The position numbers and the translations under genes are program-made. A stretch of DNA of 64,000 bases from JAWPMT01 sp965227935 (lineage in GTDB: Bacteria; Bacteroidota; Bacteroidia; Cytophagales; Cyclobacteriaceae): contig CBDDGS010000019.1 in the NCBI GenBank assembly GCA_965227935.1, forward strand, positions 1,612,001 through 1,676,000. Direction: 5' to 3'. How positions within the stretch are numbered: the first letter of the stretch is position 1; each line of letters starts with the position of its first letter. Positions 59,221 through 64,000 of this stretch are shown piece after piece. The notes beneath the pieces are model-generated. The model ran no database searches. It was not told where the DNA came from and saw only the letters and a list, made by a program, of their open reading frames with translations.

Positions 59221-61674
59221 TCAATCTGCCCTCAATGTCTCGATCGGATTTCTCACGCCTGATTTCAGAGATTGAAACACGATGACTACTCCCGACAGGA
59301 ATAAGACCGCTATCGAAGCAACAAGAAAAGCCCCGAAACTGATGGAAACGCGTTGTGGATAACCCGCAAGCCATTGCTCTAGCGCCAAATAACACAAGCA
59401 CCAGGCCAGAACACTTGCGGCGATCATAATGAGCAAATACGACTTGCTGAGTAAGAAGAGGATCTGTTGTAGGCTGGCACCCAGCACCTTGCGTATCCCC
59501 ACCTCCTTTGTTCGCTGTCTCACTGTAAAGGCGACAATGCCGATCAGACCACAGAGGGCAATCATGATGGCCACCGCGGTAAAGAATGTCAGTAGCTCAA
59601 ATGCTTTCCTGTCGGTTTTATACTGCTCCAGGTACCGCTGGCTGACATCACTGTACTCGATCTCCAACCCTCCAAAGTGGTCCCTCCATAGGGAAGCAAT
59701 GGCTTCTGTGATTGGCGCCACAGATGCAGCGGACCCTACTTTGATTGTGGCGTATGCCGACCCGGTATAAATGGCATGACCGGGGAGGAAGTGGAAAGCG
59801 ATGGGGTCCACTTCGTGTTTCAAGCCCCTTTGGAAATGGTCGCGCACCACGCCAATAATCCTGTAAGGGTTTTCGGCTCTCCCGCCATAGAGGAAGGTCT
59901 TCCCTATGGCCTCAGGTGCTTCTTCGAAGCCCAGGGACCGCAGGCCTCGCTCATTGATGATGATTGACCGTTGATTGATGGGGATGTTCTCGGTGTAGTT
60001 GCTGCCGGCCACGATCTCCAGCCCGTACAGCCCCAAGAACTGTTCGTCCACAGCATAGTGGTGAAACTTGATTGTGGTCTGTTGACCATTGATCTTGCCG
60101 CCGCTGGTCCATCCTATTTCCTCAGAAGGGATGTGGGATGAAAGTGCCGTTTTCTCAATACCACTGATGACTGACAAGGCCTTGGAAAAGGCGTCGATTT
60201 TCCTGAAGTACTCGTTGTCACCACGTGTCCTCCGAAGCTTGATGGCCAGTTTGTCTTCGTGGCTGAACCCGGGGTTAGTTTTCCTTAGGAGGCCGATTTG
60301 CTGAGAGCCCACCAGTGTCATAATGACCAGGCTGACACCAGCCAGGTATTGAATGAATAGAATTCCTTTTCGGAAGAAGTACGAGGTTCGCCCTGGAGCA
60401 TCGGCCCCTTTGAGCGACGTCACGAGGTCTACCCTTGATACGATGAAGTAATGATAGGCTCCACAGGCGACACTCATGAGTACGATCGCCAGGACAACCA
60501 ATGCGAACAGCCTTGGTGACAACAGGATCGATATGGGCATGACCTTCCCTGTGAAGGCAGGAAGGTGATCCCAGAATGTTAGCAGCAAGGCATAGGCGAG
60601 AATGAACGAAAAGATCAAGTGCATTCCTGACTCGAAGAAAAAGCTCATCAGGAGCGAGCGCTTTTCACCTCCCAATATCTTCCTCAAGCCCGTCTCCTTG
60701 ATCCGATTGAGACTGATCGATGCAGTGATGCCCAAATAGTTGATCAGGGCCAAGGTAAGTACGATGAGGGCAATAATGCCCATAAAACGCACCAGGAAAC
60801 CATTGCCCTTCCGGTCCATTTCACCGCGGATGTTGGACTCCAGATAAATGTCTTTGACAGGGAAGAGCGCATAGGTGAGGCCTCCATTGATGCGCTCATC
60901 GATGCTACGCGTGTGGGGTTTGGTGACGGCGAGGATTTCTTCATTGATGGCGTCTGCATCATGTCCCTCTTTCAGGCGCAAAAAATTGTAATGACTGTAC
61001 CAGCCCCAATCCGTTTTGATGCCGTCCCTCGTCCAGTCCAGGATCTCCAATGTTGAAAAAGACAGCACCACCTCAAAGTCCAGGTGCGTGTTACTAGGCA
61101 GATCTTCAAAGACGCCCTCAATAGTATAGGTCTCCTCTTCACTGAGCTGAAATGTCTTACCCAGTGCTTGCTCGATGGAGCCGAATGCCTTCTCCGCAAA
61201 GCGCCGGCTTGTCAGGGCTTTGAACGGGCCCTTTAGCACCTGCTGAGGGTCACCTATCAACAACGGGAAATCGAACATTCTGAAGAAACTCGAATCTGCA
61301 TGGTAGATCTTGTCTTCGGGATAAATGAGTCGGTCGTTGGACTGATTGGTGATCTGAACAGTGCTACCGCTTCGAGGATAGAGCCGCGCAAAGTCTTCAA
61401 CGCTCTCTAGTTGCTCATAGAGCAAGGGACCAACAACGGGCGTACTATTGGCATTGACTGATTCGAGGCGGCCGTCCTTGTGAATCGTGAAGTGGACCCG
61501 GTATAGATGGCCAGCATGCTCATGTTCCTTGTCAAAGCTGTTCTCAAACGTAGAGTAGCTGTAGATGAGTAGAGCTGTCCCGATGGCCGTTACCAAGCCG
61601 AGCCATGTGAGCCCGTAGTAGTAGGCGTTCCTCGTCACCAATCGTCGGAGAAACCTTAAGTTCCTTGTTAACAT
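59221..61674 (-). CDS. ABC transporter permease, MacB/FtsX type
   Basis: 817 residues with two MacB-type periplasmic domains and two sets of FtsX-like membrane helices (for example YYGLTWLGLVTAIGTALLIY at the start; FFTAVAIMIALCGLIGIVAF near the end). The C-terminus has the FtsX sequence RQRTKEVGIRKVLGASLQQI. This is the large Bacteroidota form involved in export or envelope signalling; an ATPase partner gene is not in the window. It lies 49 bases downstream of the AraC-type regulator gene on the same strand, so the two are probably cotranscribed and the permease may be controlled by or report to it. Confidence 0.92.
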   Translation of the reverse strand: MLTRNLRFLRRLVTRNAYYYGLTWLGLVTAIGTALLIYSYSTFENSFDKEHEHAGHLYRVHFTIHKDGRLESVNANSTPVVGPLLYEQLESVEDFARLYPRSGSTVQITNQSNDRLIYPEDKIYHADSSFFRMFDFPLLIGDPQQVLKGPFKALTSRRFAEKAFGSIEQALGKTFQLSEEETYTIEGVFEDLPSNTHLDFEVVLSFSTLEILDWTRDGIKTDWGWYSHYNFLRLKEGHDADAINEEILAVTKPHTRSIDERINGGLTYALFPVKDIYLESNIRGEMDRKGNGFLVRFMGIIALIVLTLALINYLGITASISLNRIKETGLRKILGGEKRSLLMSFFFESGMHLIFSFILAYALLLTFWDHLPAFTGKVMPISILLSPRLFALVVLAIVLMSVACGAYHYFIVSRVDLVTSLKGADAPGRTSYFFRKGILFIQYLAGVSLVIMTLVGSQQIGLLRKTNPGFSHEDKLAIKLRRTRGDNEYFRKIDAFSKALSVISGIEKTALSSHIPSEEIGWTSGGKINGQQTTIKFHHYAVDEQFLGLYGLEIVAGSNYTENIPINQRSIIINERGLRSLGFEEAPEAIGKTFLYGGRAENPYRIIGVVRDHFQRGLKHEVDPIAFHFLPGHAIYTGSAYATIKVGSAASVAPITEAIASLWRDHFGGLEIEYSDVSQRYLEQYKTDRKAFELLTFFTAVAIMIALCGLIGIVAFTVRQRTKEVGIRKVLGASLQQILFLLSKSYLLIMIAASVLAWCLCYLALEQWLAGYPQRVSISFGAFLVASIAVLFLSGVVIVFQSLKSGVRNPIETLRAD

Positions 61675-61723
61675 CTGCTAGTAGGTTTAGCAGGGGTTAA
61701 CGGCCTCCAGCGGGAAGGGAGGT

Positions 61724-62881
61724 TCAATTCATGAATTGTGACTCTTGCGTTCTATGGAGGTTGCGGAATTCCGCGGGGGTATAGGAGGTATATTGCTTGA
61801 ATACCCGAGTGAAACTGTTTTTACTCGCAAAGCCCGAATCAAGCGCGATAGCATAGATCTTATCATCATTTTCCAACAAAAGGCGTTTCGCCTCTTTGAT
61901 CCTTAGGTCATTGATATATGAGGTGAAGCTCGTTTTAAGGACGTCATTGAAGGCTTTCGAAATGTAGTTTTCATTGGATGAAAGGGCCAGTGAGAGGTCG
62001 CTCATGCTGAAACCCTTTTGGAGATAGGGCTGCTCTTTCTCCAGGTATTGCTGGGCTTTGCTAGCCAGCTGCTGAAGCTCCTCGTCTGCCGAGCTTTGCT
62101 TGACGACGAAGGTGCCGGGCGTTTTCACGAACCCATAGGCAAGTATGTGAAGTAGTGCTCCCAGCGCAAGCACAAAAGCGTAGCGCAGCATGGCAATCGG
62201 CGCGTCTCCGACCATTGAGTAAGTGATAGCCACCCCAAAGCCCATAAGGAGTATGAGGAATCCACGATGCATCTGTTTGATCAGTGTTTTGTCTGGCACC
62301 TTCAGCTGCAATTGGCTGACCAGGTATTTCTTCGTGAAAAGAACATATACAAGTAAGTGAAGGAAGGTAGCAATGAGGTAGGCCCACCTGATCCACCTGC
62401 CATCCTCCGAGGCTGCTACGGCTATTTTTTCTGTACCGGGCAAGAAGTAGAAGGGTGACAATAATGTCACCACAATCAAAAACGGAATGGCATGGAGCGA
62501 ATGCGACAGCTTTACCTCCATGCTGGACTTATAGGCGCTCCAAAGGAAGTAGAGCGGCCCTAATAGCATGAGTAGCGGAATTTTTGCCGCGATCAGATGA
62601 GGCATTGCCTTCTCCAGGCCGCTAAAGGAAATGAAGTACTCGACCAGGATAAGAGAGATGACGAGTAACAGCGATGAGTAGGTGATCGTGAGTCGGTTGA
62701 CCTTCTTTGTGATCAGGATCAGCAGGGCAAGCGCCAGTCCATGGAAAGCCATGGCGATAGATAGGATCGATAGAAAGTTGGGAATAGTCAAAACGAATGA
62801 GCTCCTGATGCCTGTATGCCATAAAGGTAAAGAAGATGCTGCAAGAGAGTTGGATATAGCACATGCAATGGGTGCTGGCAT
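61724..62881 (-). CDS. Membrane-bound AraC-family transcriptional regulator
   Basis: 385 residues as drawn. About seven N-terminal membrane helices (residues 35-245: ILSIAMAFHGLALALLILIT, YSSLLLVISLILVEYFISFS and others) are joined by a linker to a C-terminal AraC/XylS HTH domain (about 285-380: MSDLSLALSSNENYISKAFN, GFASKNSFTRVFKQYTSYTP). It probably senses a signal in the membrane and binds DNA. The first 30 residues have no counterpart in similar proteins, so translation may begin at the TTG giving LTIPNFLSIL (62791) or nearby. No known target site is evident; the neighbouring ABC permease gene is the likely regulated gene. Confidence 0.88.
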   Translation of the reverse strand: MPAPIACAISNSLAASSLPLWHTGIRSSFVLTIPNFLSILSIAMAFHGLALALLILITKKVNRLTITYSSLLLVISLILVEYFISFSGLEKAMPHLIAAKIPLLMLLGPLYFLWSAYKSSMEVKLSHSLHAIPFLIVVTLLSPFYFLPGTEKIAVAASEDGRWIRWAYLIATFLHLLVYVLFTKKYLVSQLQLKVPDKTLIKQMHRGFLILLMGFGVAITYSMVGDAPIAMLRYAFVLALGALLHILAYGFVKTPGTFVVKQSSADEELQQLASKAQQYLEKEQPYLQKGFSMSDLSLALSSNENYISKAFNDVLKTSFTSYINDLRIKEAKRLLLENDDKIYAIALDSGFASKNSFTRVFKQYTSYTPAEFRNLHRTQESQFMN

Positions 62882-62946
62882 TATTTCCCTATCAAAACAC
62901 TGCAGGGACGAGAAATCGCTAAATTAAGGGTCTAACCTTACGCCCA

Positions 62947-63303
62947 ATGAAAAAGGTATTTCCCTACATACTGGCCCTTCCTATGCTTGCTGGAGCTGTC
63001 GCCCATGTCGTCATGCCCGCAGCCTATGCACCGATGATTCCCGGTTTTATACCTGCCACTTTAGCGAATATTCTGGCGGCGATAGCGGAATTGGTGGTAG
63101 CCTTAGCCCTGGTTATTCCCAAATACCAGAAAATGGGAGGACTACTCTTCATGCTGCTGATGATTGCCTTTCTACCCATCCACGTTTGGGATCTGCTCCG
63201 GGAAGAACCTGCGATTGGGCCTCCCCCAGCGCCGGCCATTCGATTGGTCGTACAGTTCCTGTTGATCTATGCGGGGTTGTGGATTTATCGGAAGTTTGAG
63301 TAA
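62947..63303 (+). CDS. DoxX-like small membrane protein
   Basis: 118 residues with four membrane helices: MKKVFPYILALPMLAGAVAH, PATLANILAAIAELVVALAL, GGLLFMLLMIAFLPIHVWDL and AIRLVVQFLLIYAGLWIYRK. The layout and GAVAHVVMP/IAELVVALAL segments match the DoxX/DoxD-like group of unknown or redox-related membrane proteins. It diverges from the AraC-type gene and is followed by a gene-free stretch. Confidence 0.8.
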   Translation: MKKVFPYILALPMLAGAVAHVVMPAAYAPMIPGFIPATLANILAAIAELVVALALVIPKYQKMGGLLFMLLMIAFLPIHVWDLLREEPAIGPPPAPAIRLVVQFLLIYAGLWIYRKFE

Positions 63304-63578
63304 TCACAATGATGGCTTAACTATTTCGTGCTATTCGCTCCTGAGGGTCTCCGGGAGGTCCTTTCATGCAGTGACCGTGGCCCACGATGGTGCGGTAATT
63401 CCTGCGAGCACCAATACCGGATGGACTTGGCTAAGCACAACCATAACGAACTCCTGTCACGCAGCCTCTAGCCTACGGAGGTTGACGTTTCATGTGGAGC
63501 ACGAAGCTTCTAAGACAGTATGACGGCTTCATAGAAAATCAGGAAATGTTAACGTTATTATCGGTCCTCCAGACCGAG

Positions 63579-63854
63579 TCAGCGTTGCCAGAACTTGTAA
63601 CTCCCTAAGTCGGATATATGACGCACAATCAGGTCAATATCGTCCTCTGTATTGTCGGGGTTAAATAGGTGGTGTACATCGACAACTTCATAAATACGAG
63701 CCGTCTTGTCCAGACCATCCATGATAAGCTTTCCCCCAATATCAAAGAGCGGTCTGCCTTCCAGTCCACCTAAAGTAGGTAGGGTGTTGATTTTGTAGGC
63801 AGACAAGTTCTTCGTTAAAAGAATATTCAGTTTTATCTTTTGTTGTTTTTCCAT
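63579..63854 (-). CDS. Hypothetical protein
   Basis: 91 residues, MEKQQKIKLNILLTKNLSAY to GSYKFWQR. Mixed composition without signal peptide or membrane segment; the N-terminal half looks like a beta strand followed by a Gly-rich stretch (INTLPTLGGLEGRPLFDIGG). I do not recognise a family. Convergent-side neighbour of the DoxX-like gene, separated by 275 bases with no gene. The ATG and length are plausible, but evidence is limited to an open frame with reasonable codon use. Confidence 0.5.
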   Translation of the reverse strand: MEKQQKIKLNILLTKNLSAYKINTLPTLGGLEGRPLFDIGGKLIMDGLDKTARIYEVVDVHHLFNPDNTEDDIDLIVRHISDLGSYKFWQR

Positions 63855-63942
63855 GATCTTCTAATTCTGGTGCTAGGGATAATGTAGAGACATTCGGTTC
63901 AGTTGGCGAATTAGACGTTCCATCGTTTGGCGGTGATAGGGT

Positions 63943-63999
63943 CTATTTAGTTGCTTGGGAGCGTGAGTCAAAGGCGTCTTTCAAATCTTTAGACTTGCA
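63943..63999 (-). CDS. Possible C-terminal end of a gene cut by the window edge
   Basis: The minus-strand frame reading CKSKDLKDAFDSRSQATK and ending in TAG (63943-63945) enters from the right edge. It is too short to identify and may be chance. Confidence 0.3.
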   Translation of the reverse strand, partial: CKSKDLKDAFDSRSQATK

Positions 64000-64000
64000 A

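Noticed and set aside
63503..63524. Another copy of the family-1 hairpin near the right end
   Set aside because: One arm vaguely matches GTCATnnTG on the minus strand, but no complementary arm or terminal box could be found.

Overview
The window comes from a member of the phylum Bacteroidota, most likely a marine Cytophagia/Cytophagales-type bacterium. Several independent signs point there. The sigma-70 factor starts with the Bacteroidota-type MRQLKI sequence. Two large secreted proteins carry C-terminal type IX secretion (T9SS) sorting tails. Promoter-like TAnnTTTG -7 boxes occur where expected. The intergenic spaces are filled with long palindromic repeats. I see no rRNA, tRNA, CRISPR array, transposase or phage gene. 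About 52 protein genes can be supported.

Layout. 0-6 kb: a sigma-70 paralogue, a 1.1 kb gene-free stretch with two repeat elements, a Tat-exported Gfo/Idh/MocA oxidoreductase, a CotH-like/DUF4956 pair and a nucleotidyltransferase pseudogene with a small upstream ORF. 6-16 kb: tartrate/malate dehydrogenase family, serine hydrolase, GreB, a GH127 glycosidase whose 3' end is duplicated, a repeat-filled 0.8 kb gap, D-Ala-D-Ala ligase, and a FloA-like protein. 16.5-18.8 kb: a cold-shock cluster (DEAD-box helicase plus two cold-shock-domain proteins) behind a long leader. 18.8-27 kb: a kelch protein, then a five-gene operon (SDR, ROK kinase, SIS isomerase, MetE-like protein, MBL hydrolase) preceded by a GntR/HutC regulator. 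A perfect 16-bp palindrome overlaps the operon promoter. A cellobiose-2-epimerase-like gene diverges from the regulator.

27-41 kb: a CCC-type cation-chloride cotransporter homologue, peptidases of families M14 and S9, a SPOR-domain protein, DinB-like protein, sulfatase, MaoC hydratase, an exported class V aminotransferase, Hsp20 and small membrane proteins. 41.5-48 kb: an amino-sugar operon on the minus strand. It encodes a Gfo/Idh protein with Tat signal, NagA with an apparent signal peptide, an Nramp-fold transporter lacking the metal ligands, NagB and a large secreted protein of unknown family. 48-51.4 kb: SlyD-type isomerase, methyltransferase and two overlapping PPK2 polyphosphate kinases. 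51.6-59.2 kb: T9SS-exported GH16 glucanase and M60 metallopeptidase and a UshA-like nucleotidase lipoprotein. 59.2-64 kb: an ABC/FtsX permease with an AraC-type membrane regulator, a DoxX-like protein and fragments.

The gene content suggests a scavenger of algal or animal glycans: GH127, GH16, sulfatase, M60, cellobiose epimerase and two amino-sugar or sugar catabolic operons. The best candidates for undescribed biology are the amino-sugar operon with a metal-site-less Nramp-like transporter, the GntR-controlled five-gene operon, and at least three families of long structured intergenic repeats.
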